Source: Pseudomonas pisciculturae (GTDB lineage Bacteria; Pseudomonadota; Gammaproteobacteria; Pseudomonadales; Pseudomonadaceae). From it: 64,000 nt of DNA. Positions within the stretch are counted from its first letter, which is position 1; each line of letters opens with the position of its first letter. The stretch spans positions 124,001 to 188,000 of the forward strand of contig NZ_JACVZE010000004.1 of assembly GCF_015461805.1 (NCBI RefSeq), written 5' to 3'. The translations under genes were made by a program, and so were the position numbers. Shown here piece after piece: positions 16,642-24,673 of the stretch. Under the pieces are notes generated by a model that had not been told where the DNA came from, ran no database searches, and saw only the letters and a program-made list of their open reading frames with translations.

Positions 16642-17088
16642 ATGACTCACCGCGTGTACTTCCTCAATGGGCCCAACGCCAACCTCTACGGGCTGGACAC
16701 CAGCGGCACCTACGGCAGCGAAAGCTTCGCCAGCATTGAAGCGCGCTGCCAGCGGCATGCCGCTGCGTTGGGCCTGAGCCTGGACTTTCGCCAAAGCAAC
16801 CACGAAGGCGTGCTGGTGGACTGGATCCAGGAAGCGCGCCTGCACAGCGATGCCATCGTGATCAACGCCGCGGGCTTGAGCTACAGCTCGGTGCCGATCC
16901 TCGATGCGCTGCTGGCGTTCGATGGCCCGGTTATCGAAGCGCATATGAGCAATATCTGGAAGCGCGAAAGCTTCCGGCATCACTCCTACATATCCAAGGC
17001 CGCCACCGGTGTGATCGCCGGGCTCGGGGCCTTGGGTTACGAACTGGCACTCACGGCGGTGGCCGAGTTGCTGGGCCAGAACGCCTAA
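16642..17088 (+). CDS. Type II 3-dehydroquinate dehydratase-like protein, active-site Arg missing
   Basis: A 148-residue dehydroquinase-fold protein. Retained: GPNANLYG (residues 10-17), Tyr24 in GTYGSESF, QSNHEGVLVDWIQ, Asn75 in VINAAGLSYSSV, His101 in EAHMSNIWKRE, and RHHSY (112-116). Missing: the flexible-loop arginine of the REPxxYG motif; the loop here reads LDTSGTYG, with Asp19 where M. tuberculosis AroQ has Arg19. Canonical aroQ is usually next to accB/accC, whereas this copy lies 13 bp after an oxidoreductase gene. It is best viewed as a paralogue with a changed dehydration, hydration or C-C bond reaction. Confidence 0.8.
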   Translation: MTHRVYFLNGPNANLYGLDTSGTYGSESFASIEARCQRHAAALGLSLDFRQSNHEGVLVDWIQEARLHSDAIVINAAGLSYSSVPILDALLAFDGPVIEAHMSNIWKRESFRHHSYISKAATGVIAGLGALGYELALTAVAELLGQNA

Positions 17089-17108
17089 TCACTTTTCAGG
17101 AAACGCTT

Positions 17109-18359
17109 ATGTCCATCGAGAAAATCAACACCCTGGTGGTCGGCGCAGGTCAGGCCGGCGTCGCCATGAGTGAACACCTGTCACTGATGGGCGTGCCGCA
17201 CATCGTGCTTGAACGCCACCGCATCGCCGAACGCTGGCGCTCGGAGCGCTGGGACTCGCTTGTCGCCAACGGCCCGGCCTGGCACGACCGCTTCCCAGGG
17301 TTGAAATTTGAGGGCATCTCCCCGGAGGCTTTCCCTCCCAAAGAACGCATGGCCGATTACTTCGAAGCCTATGTCGACAAATTGCAAGCGCCGGTCCGCA
17401 CCGGCGTAGAAGTGCAGCAAGTGGAACGCCACGCTGGCCGCCCCGGCTTCAAAGTCACCACCTCAGCCGGTGTGATCGAAGCCACGAACGTCGTCGCCGC
17501 CACCGGCCCGTTCCAGCGCCCGTCGATGCCAGACATCGTCCCGGCCACCGCGCCGATTCACCAACTGCACTCCTCCACCTACAAAAACCCGGCCCAATTG
17601 CCCGAAGGTGCCGTGCTGGTGGTGGGCGCCGGTGCCTCCGGCTCGCAGATCGCCGAAGAGCTGCAAAAAGCCGGCAAGACCGTGTACCTCTCGGTGGGCG
17701 AACACTACCGCCCTCCCCGCGCCTATCGCGGCCGCGATTACTGCTGGTGGTTGGGCGCGTTGGGCCTGTGGGACGAAGTCAAAATCCAGCCGAAGAAAAA
17801 ACACGTGGCGTTTGCGGTGAGCGGGTATGAAGGCGGCAAGACCGTCGACTTCCGCCGGTTGGCGCACCAGGGAATTCAACTGGTCGGCGTCACTAAGGAT
17901 TGGAACGAAGGCACCCTGACGTTCCAACCCGGCTTGGCCGACAACGTCGCTGAAGGGGACCGGGCGTACTTTGATGTGCTGCGGGATGCGGATGCGTATA
18001 TCGAGGCGAACGGGTTGCCGTTTCCAGAGGAACGATCAGCGTGGGAGTTGTTGCCAGACCCTGAGTGCTTGGTTAACCCGATCTTGAGCCTGGACCTGGC
18101 CGAAGCGGGCGTAACCACCATCCTCTGGGCCACCGGCTTCAAGTTCGATTTCAGCTGGCTCAAGGTGGATGCATTTGATGACAAAGGCGAGCCGTTCCAC
18201 AAGCGTGGGATCTCGGCAGAAAGCGGCATCTACTTTTTGGGCCTGCCGAATTTGGTGAACCGTGCGTCGTCGTTTATTTATGGGGTGTGGCACGACGCGA
18301 AGTACGTGGCAGACCATATCGTGCTGCAGAACGAGTACAAGGCGTACGAGAAAACGTAA
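17109..18359 (+). CDS. Flavin-dependent monooxygenase (FMO/BVMO-like)
   Basis: A 416-residue class B flavoprotein monooxygenase. The FAD dinucleotide motif GAGQAG (12-17) opens the protein; the NADPH motif GAGASG is near residue 178. ERWRSERWDSLVANGPAWHD follows the FAD strand, and LWATGFKFDFSWL is the C-terminal ATG-type motif of FMO-like enzymes. The Baeyer-Villiger fingerprint is not obvious, so N-hydroxylation is equally possible. It ends the plus-strand arm, 20 bp after the dehydroquinase-like gene. It resembles putative indole-pyruvate/flavin monooxygenases in layout, but its substrate is unknown. Confidence 0.85.
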   Translation: MSIEKINTLVVGAGQAGVAMSEHLSLMGVPHIVLERHRIAERWRSERWDSLVANGPAWHDRFPGLKFEGISPEAFPPKERMADYFEAYVDKLQAPVRTGVEVQQVERHAGRPGFKVTTSAGVIEATNVVAATGPFQRPSMPDIVPATAPIHQLHSSTYKNPAQLPEGAVLVVGAGASGSQIAEELQKAGKTVYLSVGEHYRPPRAYRGRDYCWWLGALGLWDEVKIQPKKKHVAFAVSGYEGGKTVDFRRLAHQGIQLVGVTKDWNEGTLTFQPGLADNVAEGDRAYFDVLRDADAYIEANGLPFPEERSAWELLPDPECLVNPILSLDLAEAGVTTILWATGFKFDFSWLKVDAFDDKGEPFHKRGISAESGIYFLGLPNLVNRASSFIYGVWHDAKYVADHIVLQNEYKAYEKT

Positions 18360-18374
18360 CGCCCAGGGCAAACC

Positions 18375-18402
18375 CTGTGGGAGGGGGCTTGCTCCCGATG
18401 GC
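18375..18402 (+). repeat. Solitary REP
   Basis: A single CTGTGGGAGGGGGCTTGCTC element just after the FMO stop codon, without its usual inverted partner. Confidence 0.8.
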
Positions 18403-18441
18403 TTTATGTCAGCGTCGAAGATTGTGTAGATACCTACACGC

Positions 18442-18684
18442 TCAACCAACAGACTCAAAACGGCGCCGCTTCAGGAACAACCCCACCCCCAGCGCAACCG
18501 CAAAAATCGACAGCAGCCCCAGGTCAACCCCTACTAGGTGGACCTGGCTTGCCGCCACGCAACCGATCGCCCCCGCCACCACCAGCAGCACCCCGAGCCA
18601 CTTGCGAAGCAGGTAAGGTTTGAGCAAACGGTCGAGCAAAAAAAACAGCACCAGGGCAATGACCAGCTGGGTGATTTCAGACAT
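18442..18684 (-). CDS. Small two- to three-helix membrane protein
   Basis: An 80-residue hydrophobic protein starting MSEITQLVIALVLFFLLDRL. Hydrophobic segments at about 6-20, 30-45 and 52-70 end in a positively charged tail (FLKRRRFES), consistent with an inner-membrane protein. I do not recognise the family. It lies 12 bp downstream of the next unknown gene on the same strand, so the two are probably co-transcribed. Confidence 0.6.
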   Translation of the reverse strand: MSEITQLVIALVLFFLLDRLLKPYLLRKWLGVLLVVAGAIGCVAASQVHLVGVDLGLLSIFAVALGVGLFLKRRRFESVG

Positions 18685-18696
18685 GGGCTTGCTCCG

Positions 18697-19176
18697 TCAG
18701 GTCTTGATGATCAGCGTCGAAGCGCTGCGTTGTGGGCCGATACCGCCGTTGACCTGCGCCTCGATGCTGACCAGTACGTCGCCAGCATGATAGGTGGGCA
18801 GGATTTCATTGGCATACATGCGCACACCGGCGCCGACAGGCACGCCCACATAAGGCGACGCGACAGCAGAAGTGGCGCCAGCGAAGGCGCTAGCGGCCAG
18901 GTTGGCGATCTTGGTGCGCTGGGCATTGAGGGCGTCGCCCTGTTGCCGAGTGAGGGGCTTGGAGATGCCGATCATCATCACGCACGGCAGGTTCTTGGCC
19001 AACATCTTGTCGTACACCTCGACAACCTTGCTGTTGACCTCGTAATGGGCACTTTTCGCCTCGCCAAAATGCAGCTCGCGCAGGCGTCCGCGTTCGCTGT
19101 CGGTAAGGGTGATCTGTGAAACGTTGAACACGATCCCGTGATTACCCATGTATTGAAAAGTCCCTTCGAACTTCAT
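18697..19176 (-). CDS. Hypothetical protein with a Gly/Ala-rich hydrophobic segment
   Basis: A 159-residue protein. Start at 19176 (MKFEGTFQYMG) is preferred because AAAGG lies 9 bp upstream; the ATG at 19185 would sit directly on that Shine-Dalgarno. The N-terminal part is mixed alpha/beta; residues about 90-115 (AASAFAGATSAVASPYVGVP) form an Ala/Gly-rich stretch that could insert in or lie on a membrane. No signal peptide is seen and I do not recognise a family. The small membrane protein gene follows on the same strand. Confidence 0.6.
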   Translation of the reverse strand: MKFEGTFQYMGNHGIVFNVSQITLTDSERGRLRELHFGEAKSAHYEVNSKVVEVYDKMLAKNLPCVMMIGISKPLTRQQGDALNAQRTKIANLAASAFAGATSAVASPYVGVPVGAGVRMYANEILPTYHAGDVLVSIEAQVNGGIGPQRSASTLIIKT

Positions 19177-19428
19177 CGCACGCATCCTTTCGAGCCAAAG
19201 GCGGGGATTCTCTACAAGGCGGGCGGAGGATTCAAATCATTTCACCCGGTGGGCAAAATAAAGGGGCCTCAGGGTTAAGATGCGAACCACTGGAGACGTC
19301 CAGCCGCGCCACTGAGGGCACGGCGTAGCGCACACATACAATTGCAGATACCTTGGCCGGGCTACCCCATGGGTAAACAGCTGGCGGTCAACGCACTCTA
19401 CAATCGCCCCCTCTTTCGGATTGCCACC

Positions 19429-19836
19429 ATGCCACGCCTAATACCGTTGCTACTGCTGATGTTACCTGGCCTGGCCCACGCCTTCCCCGCGCTGGAAAAC
19501 ACCACGCTCTACACCGAAAAAACCAAGGGCTGCCACGACGTCGACCTCGCCACTTGGCAGCACCCAACCCGTGCCTTGCTGGAGAAAAACGATTTCAAGC
19601 TGGAACGCATCCAGTTATGCAATGGCGGGCACTTTCCGATCTTCCAGGTGCAGGCGCCCTACGATCCGCGAGGCCAGACCAAGGACTTTTTCCTGCCGCT
19701 GTATGAGCATATGCGCAAGGCCAACGGTAAATGGCCTTACGCATTGGTGGATGCCAGTGATGGGGTAGTGGTGTATGTCAGCTACCCACAGGACGATGGG
19801 ATCTCCTTGAGGTATGAGGATTATGCGGTGCCGTAG
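19429..19836 (+). CDS. Small periplasmic protein, unknown function
   Basis: A 135-residue protein whose start at 19429 gives a clean signal peptide (MPRLIPLLLLMLPGLAHAFP, cleavage after AHA). The mature part has two cysteines (GCHDVD and LCNGGH) that could form a disulphide and ends with an aromatic, beta-rich segment. A longer frame from 19342 would bury this signal and is rejected. No family recognised. It is convergent with the first duplicated-pair gene, 18 bp away. Confidence 0.65.
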   Translation: MPRLIPLLLLMLPGLAHAFPALENTTLYTEKTKGCHDVDLATWQHPTRALLEKNDFKLERIQLCNGGHFPIFQVQAPYDPRGQTKDFFLPLYEHMRKANGKWPYALVDASDGVVVYVSYPQDDGISLRYEDYAVP

Positions 19837-19854
19837 GGTGTTGCTTATCCCAGC

Positions 19855-21186
19855 TCATGGCTTGTAGTTTTTTATCAGCTTGAACAGGCTCCCTGGCGAG
19901 GCCCGCTGCGTTGCGAGCTGAGCGCGGATACCGCTCAGGGCATCCACAAGAGTCCCCGTGGCCGTTTTACGCTCGGGGCCCAGCGGCGGCTTATCCTCGG
20001 TGGGTAACTGTGGCTTGCTCACATGGCCGGTGGCTTTGTCCAGTACGTAGCCCTGGGATTTGCCGAGCTCGGTAAGGGTCCAGGCGCCGTTGTCGTAAAT
20101 GACGAGTGCCTTGGAGGGCGGGAGCCTGAGGTGCTTGTACGTGGTTTGAACGATATGGTCCTCAAACCTGACCTTTTTGAAGGTAGCGAACTCACTGCCG
20201 AGTGGGGGTTGATCCGCGCCTTCATCGGAGAATTTCTTCACCATCCGCTCCAGAAAGGGTATGCCGCCCACATTTTGGAACGCGCCATGATCCGGGTTCA
20301 GGATATATCGCAAAAAACCCTGGTCGATACGGGTGCTGTTGATCGCCGAACCGTTCAGGATGCTGGCGGCCAGTGCGACGCCCTCCGGCTTGTAATCAAA
20401 CGTCACTCGATACCCGTCGGCGTCATAGCCGGTATTGCCCCCCCCGTTTTGACGACCGTCACTGTAATGGCGGTAGTTGCCCAGCAGCGAGGCCAACTTA
20501 GTGACAAAAGCAAGATCGGCACCTTGTTCTTTTGCATAAGCGTACATATCTGCGACCACGGCCCGATCATCGAGATTGAGAAAATCGCTGTCGTTTTGGG
20601 CGCCATTCTCTGAAGTGGCCGGTGGCTTGGCGACCGGAGGTTCAGTGCCATTGAATAGGATAGAAATCATAATGTCGCGGCCGTTAATAGGCACCGGTTT
20701 CGGGTCAGTCGCCGCTGGGGGGGCCATTATCTGAAGTTCTTCCCATGCGGCACGTCGCTCGTTGATGGTGAAAGCGCCGCCCTCGTCCCGTGCAATCAGG
20801 CTGAGTTGATCGCGTGCCAGCCCTTTAAAAGGGTTGCTGTCGGCACCGCTGATGAAGCCGGTGGCTTGCCGGGCCCGCGCGAGGAGCTCTGGATCATCAG
20901 TGTTGGGGCGCTCTGCATCGTGTTGTGCTTTGTTGGCGAAGTAGTTGTCGCCGGTAATTGCGTGCAGCGGGTTAGTGCCCTGCTTGTCGGCACGCGTTGC
21001 GGCTTCACTCAATTGACGCGCCAAGGTTGAGACGGTGCTGTCGGTACCGACGCGGCGCGTAGATGTAAGCGCTTGCATCACCTTCTTATCCGATTGATTC
21101 GAAGAAACGGTAGGTGCCGTGACCGAACGGTCTGTTATTGCTTGGTTATTAGACGCTACATGCGGGTTAATAGTATTCACGGGCAC
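19855..21186 (-). CDS. Unknown protein A of a tandem duplicated pair
   Basis: A 443-residue protein with no signal peptide or membrane helix. Conserved blocks shared with its neighbour: STLARQLSEAATRA (about 54-67), NKAQHD, LLARARQATGFI, SNPFKGLARDQLSLIARDEG, GAFTINERRAAW, DDRAVVADMYAYAKEQGADL, LGNYRHYSDGRQ and ADQPPLGSEFA. The first 50 residues are Ser/Thr/Asn-rich and low-complexity, as in many substrates of specialised secretion systems. I do not recognise the fold. The gene is 79 bp downstream of the paralogue in the same orientation. Confidence 0.75.
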   Translation of the reverse strand: MPVNTINPHVASNNQAITDRSVTAPTVSSNQSDKKVMQALTSTRRVGTDSTVSTLARQLSEAATRADKQGTNPLHAITGDNYFANKAQHDAERPNTDDPELLARARQATGFISGADSNPFKGLARDQLSLIARDEGGAFTINERRAAWEELQIMAPPAATDPKPVPINGRDIMISILFNGTEPPVAKPPATSENGAQNDSDFLNLDDRAVVADMYAYAKEQGADLAFVTKLASLLGNYRHYSDGRQNGGGNTGYDADGYRVTFDYKPEGVALAASILNGSAINSTRIDQGFLRYILNPDHGAFQNVGGIPFLERMVKKFSDEGADQPPLGSEFATFKKVRFEDHIVQTTYKHLRLPPSKALVIYDNGAWTLTELGKSQGYVLDKATGHVSKPQLPTEDKPPLGPERKTATGTLVDALSGIRAQLATQRASPGSLFKLIKNYKP

Positions 21187-21265
21187 TCCTCCTGTGTAGG
21201 AGAGCAGCGGCGCTGCGGATACGTTGACGGGGTTGACCCATGGCTAACCAACCCATTGCAAAACC

Positions 21266-22600
21266 TCAAGGCCTGTTATTGCGCAGCACCTGGAACAGAC
21301 TACTCAACCCTTTAGGTTTAACCGCGAGAGGCGCTTGAGTACTCGCGATGACGTCAACCAATGCGCGGAATTTCACCCGGCGCACCGGCAACTCCTCAAC
21401 GGGTTGCGTTGCGCGATTGCCAGACCTGCGTGGCAGAAGGCGCGCATCACCGGTAGTGTCATCGAGGCGGTCGCCAGCGGCCTTGGCTTCTTCGCTCAGC
21501 GTGCGAACCCCATCGGGCTCCGTAAAGGGGGGCAACCTTACGTCCTTGTGTACGGTACGTACGATCTGGTCCTCTACCTTGCTCCAATCGAGGTTGGCGA
21601 ATTCGTTGCCAAGCGGGGGTTGATCAGCGCCTTCGCTGGAGAATTTGTTTACCATCCGTTCCAGGAAGGATATGCCCCCCGCGTGTTGGAGCGCTCCGAA
21701 ACCCGGGTCCAGGATGTATCGCACAAACCCTTGATCAAGGCGGGTGCTGCCAATCGCCGAACCGTTCAGGATGCGTGAAGCGCTTGCGCTCTCCTCTGGC
21801 GCAAAGTCAAAAGTCACCCAATACCGATCCGCATCGTAGCTGCTGATATTGCAGCTCAGCATCTGACGGCCGTCACTGTAATTACGATAGTTTCCGAGTG
21901 TGCTGGCCAACCGATCGACGAATGCCAGATCAGCGCCCTCCGCCTGGGCATAAGCGTACATATCGGCGATCAAGGCACGATCATCGCGGTTAAGAAAACT
22001 GCCGGGGCGCATAAAGGCGTTGTACAACGTCGCAGGTGGAAGCGCCACCGGCGGTTCGCTGCCGCCAAAATAACGCGAAATCAATATTTCACGACCGTTA
22101 ACGGAACCCGACGTCGAGCTCGAAATTTCTAGGGAGGCCGTCGGTTGCACCGCCTGCCAAGCTGCGCGTCGTTCGTTAATGGTGAAAGAGCCGCCATCGT
22201 CGTGGGCAATCAGATTGAGTTGATCACGCGTCAGCCCTTTAAAGGGGTTGCTGTCAGTGCCATTGATAAAACCGGTCGCTTGCCTTGCTCGTGCCAGAAG
22301 TTCGGGGTTATTGGTATTTGGCGTTTGCGTATCGTGTTGCGCCTTGTTGGCTAAATACCTGTCGCCTGTAATTGAGCCAAGCCTATCGGCGCTAGTTTGC
22401 CCCACACGCGCTTCAGCCCGAGTTGCCGCCTCGCTCAACTGGCGGGCCAGGGTCGAGACGGTGGTGGTATCGCTGCTATTCGAAAGAGTGGGAACCTCGA
22501 TCCTACTGTCATCAGGCATGACGATCGGCAGTGCAGCATCGACGGTATTACTTGCCACCCGATTGTTAGATGCCAGGGTATAAGCATTGAGAGTGATCAT
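21266..22600 (-). CDS. Unknown protein B of a tandem duplicated pair
   Basis: A 444-residue paralogue of the protein encoded at 19855-21186, roughly half identical by eye in the middle three quarters and diverged at both ends. Shared blocks include STLARQLSEAATRA, LLARARQATGFI, SNPFKGLTRDQLNLIAHDDG, SFTINERRAAW, LGNYRNYSDGRQ and ADQPPLGNEFA. The N-terminus is again polar and unstructured and the C-terminus basic (VKPKGLSSLFQVLRNNRP). It is first in the transcriptional order. The duplication is old enough for the termini to diverge while the core stayed fixed, which argues that both are expressed and used. Confidence 0.75.
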   Translation of the reverse strand: MITLNAYTLASNNRVASNTVDAALPIVMPDDSRIEVPTLSNSSDTTTVSTLARQLSEAATRAEARVGQTSADRLGSITGDRYLANKAQHDTQTPNTNNPELLARARQATGFINGTDSNPFKGLTRDQLNLIAHDDGGSFTINERRAAWQAVQPTASLEISSSTSGSVNGREILISRYFGGSEPPVALPPATLYNAFMRPGSFLNRDDRALIADMYAYAQAEGADLAFVDRLASTLGNYRNYSDGRQMLSCNISSYDADRYWVTFDFAPEESASASRILNGSAIGSTRLDQGFVRYILDPGFGALQHAGGISFLERMVNKFSSEGADQPPLGNEFANLDWSKVEDQIVRTVHKDVRLPPFTEPDGVRTLSEEAKAAGDRLDDTTGDARLLPRRSGNRATQPVEELPVRRVKFRALVDVIASTQAPLAVKPKGLSSLFQVLRNNRP

Positions 22601-22702
22601 GAATACTCACCTTGCAAAAAGGCGCACCGGTTTTGTACGAGACTCCATTGAGCGACCTAGAGAACACTTGAAGCCCAATGGATCATAAGTGTTCGTACTT
22701 CA

Positions 22703-23185
22703 TTAATAGCGATACCGAAACGTCACAGAATCGACGCCCGCTGGGCGAGCGTAAGGACGCATACCACCTAACACACGGTGCCTGATCTCAACAGTGGACC
22801 CACGTCCAAAAGGCTGGTCGTTAAAACGCTCAACAACCCCTGACGAATTGGGCTGAATGGGCTCGCAACTTCGGTCAGAACTATAGGGCCGGTAGTAACA
22901 GAGTTCGACCTCGTCATTGAGCGTCTGAGGATAATAGGTTGTGCTCCATTGAATGCCCAACAATTGCTTTTGCTTTAGACTTACTTCGCCGGGAATATCC
23001 GATGGAGAAACATTAAAGCGAGAGAAGCCAACACTAGGCTCAACGTTAGAGTTAGACAATATCAGTATAGGACCGGGGGCGACCGACTTAGTAATAACGG
23101 CTTCTGCCGCAAAAGCTGAACCATGTCCAACACCCCCCAAGAGAGCCAAAAACATAGTGCTTGGAAAAGTAACTAACCATTTCAT
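22703..23185 (-). CDS. Secreted small protein in an AT-rich patch
   Basis: A 160-residue protein with a Sec signal (MKWLVTFPSTMFLALLGGVG, cleavage after about residue 27 at SAFA-A). Start 23185 has AGG 8 bp upstream; 23191 and 23215 are alternatives. The mature part has one likely disulphide (ELCYYRPYSSDRSCEPIQ), is beta-rich, and ends VDSVTFRYRY. Base composition is visibly lower in GC than the neighbours, as is the flank 23186-23431. No family recognised. It lies upstream of the duplicated pair on the same strand and may be an acquired exoprotein. Confidence 0.65.
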   Translation of the reverse strand: MKWLVTFPSTMFLALLGGVGHGSAFAAEAVITKSVAPGPILILSNSNVEPSVGFSRFNVSPSDIPGEVSLKQKQLLGIQWSTTYYPQTLNDEVELCYYRPYSSDRSCEPIQPNSSGVVERFNDQPFGRGSTVEIRHRVLGGMRPYARPAGVDSVTFRYRY

Positions 23186-23431
23186 AATCATCACCTTCAA
23201 GTCAGAAATTAACACTTCAGGCTCAAATCAATAAAACTGTAAGAATCACGCGATTACCATTGCACGATTTATTAACCGAATAAACCCACCCACTTCCTAA
23301 AATCACGCAGGACAACTCCGTCATCCCTAACAGTAGGAATAAGTAAGTAAGCTCCTAGTCCCGCCTCCCCTCTACCCAAAACAGCGATACCCGGGCATGC
23401 TTCGCGCCTCACTTCAAGGACGATAAAAACA

Positions 23432-24499
23432 ATGAGAATCCGCCTCGCCGCTCTGTTAATGACATGCTTCGCCGCCCCTGTATTCGCCGACACACTGCCC
23501 ATCGGCTTCCAGAGCTCCACCCTTCCCGCCCCGCAGAATCAACGCCCGCTGCAAATGGTCGTGTGGTATCCCGCCGCAACCACCGCCACACCGGAGTTGA
23601 TCCGCGACGACGCCGTGTTCTTCGGCGCACTCGCCGTACCCGATGCGCCACCGGCCAGTGGTGAACACCCCTTGGTGGTGATGTCCCACGGCAACGGCGG
23701 CAATTGGGGCAATCAGGTGTGGTTGGCCAGTGCATTGGCGCAGCGCGGTTATATCGTCGCGGCAGTCAACCACCCCGGCACCACCAGCAAGGATCGCAAC
23801 CCTGAAACCGCTGCGCAGTTGTGGCAGCGGCCCAAAGACTTGAGCCGAGCCATCGACGCGGTACTCGCGCAACCGAAGCAATTCGGCGCGGTGGCAAGCG
23901 GTCGGATTGCCGCAGTGGGCCACTCTCTCGGCGGCTGGACCGTGCTGGAAAGCGGCGGCGCACGCTTCGACCCCGACTTGTTCACCCAGGATTGCAAAGC
24001 CCACCCGCAACTCTCCGGCTGCAAGGCTTACCAAAAGGTGAACACCGCCAGCACCGCCGCGTCGAAGGCCGAGTTGGCCGCCGACTTACGCGACAAACGC
24101 ATCAGCGCCGTGGTGTCCCTGGACCTGGGCCTGTCACGCGGCATGACCGATGCCAGCCTGGCCGCGATGAAGGTGCCGGTGCTGGTACTCACAGCAGGTG
24201 TGACGACGCCGGAGTTGCCAGCGGAGCTGGAGTCGGCCGACCTGGCCAGACGCCTGCCCAAGGCCTCGACGCAGTACCTGAAGATCAACGATGCCACCCA
24301 CTTCAGCTTTATGGCGATCTGCAAACCGACGGGTGAAGCGCTGATTGAAGAGAGCTCACCAGGGGACGGGATGATTTGCCACGATGGCGAAGGGGCTCGG
24401 CCGCGAGAGGTGATTCAGCAGCAGGTGGTGGGGTTGATCAGCGATTTTCTGGCGGGGGTTTTTAAGCTGGTATCATCCCGACCTTCACCCGCCGGATAA
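23432..24499 (+). CDS. Secreted alpha/beta hydrolase
   Basis: A 355-residue hydrolase. Signal peptide MRIRLAALLMTCFAAPVFAD is followed by a platelet-activating-factor-acetylhydrolase/dienelactone-hydrolase-like fold. The oxyanion strand is VVMSHGNGGNWGN (83-95); the nucleophile Ser165 sits in AVGHSLGGWT; the likely catalytic histidine is in INDATHFSFM near residue 290. Several cysteines (CKAHPQLSGC, ICKPTG, MICHDG) could be disulphide-bonded in the periplasm. The 53-residue DUF2986-like gene follows 6 bp later. The substrate is unknown, probably an ester. Confidence 0.8.
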   Translation: MRIRLAALLMTCFAAPVFADTLPIGFQSSTLPAPQNQRPLQMVVWYPAATTATPELIRDDAVFFGALAVPDAPPASGEHPLVVMSHGNGGNWGNQVWLASALAQRGYIVAAVNHPGTTSKDRNPETAAQLWQRPKDLSRAIDAVLAQPKQFGAVASGRIAAVGHSLGGWTVLESGGARFDPDLFTQDCKAHPQLSGCKAYQKVNTASTAASKAELAADLRDKRISAVVSLDLGLSRGMTDASLAAMKVPVLVLTAGVTTPELPAELESADLARRLPKASTQYLKINDATHFSFMAICKPTGEALIEESSPGDGMICHDGEGARPREVIQQQVVGLISDFLAGVFKLVSSRPSPAG

Positions 24500-24505
24500 A
24501 ACCCC

Positions 24506-24667
24506 ATGAACCGCCAGAAAAAACTCCAGCAACTCTTCAAGGCCAAAGCCAAAAAGGCCAGTGCCAAACTGGCGCCCAAATCCAAGGACAGGTACATCAG
24601 CAAAGCGGACCGGTTGAAACTCGACGCAGAGTCTGCTGAAACGCCGGTGCCGCCTGCCGAGAGTTGA
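24506..24667 (+). CDS. DUF2986-like small basic protein
   Basis: A 53-residue protein: MNRQKKLQQLFKAKAKKASA, then KLAPKSKDRYISKADRLKLD and an acidic tail. The Lys-rich first half and the SKADR box match the short DUF2986 proteins of gammaproteobacteria as I remember them. The start follows the hydrolase stop by 6 bp, so translation may be coupled. Function is unknown; the charge suggests binding to RNA or ribosomes. Confidence 0.75.
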   Translation: MNRQKKLQQLFKAKAKKASAKLAPKSKDRYISKADRLKLDAESAETPVPPAES

Positions 24668-24673
24668 GGGGTT

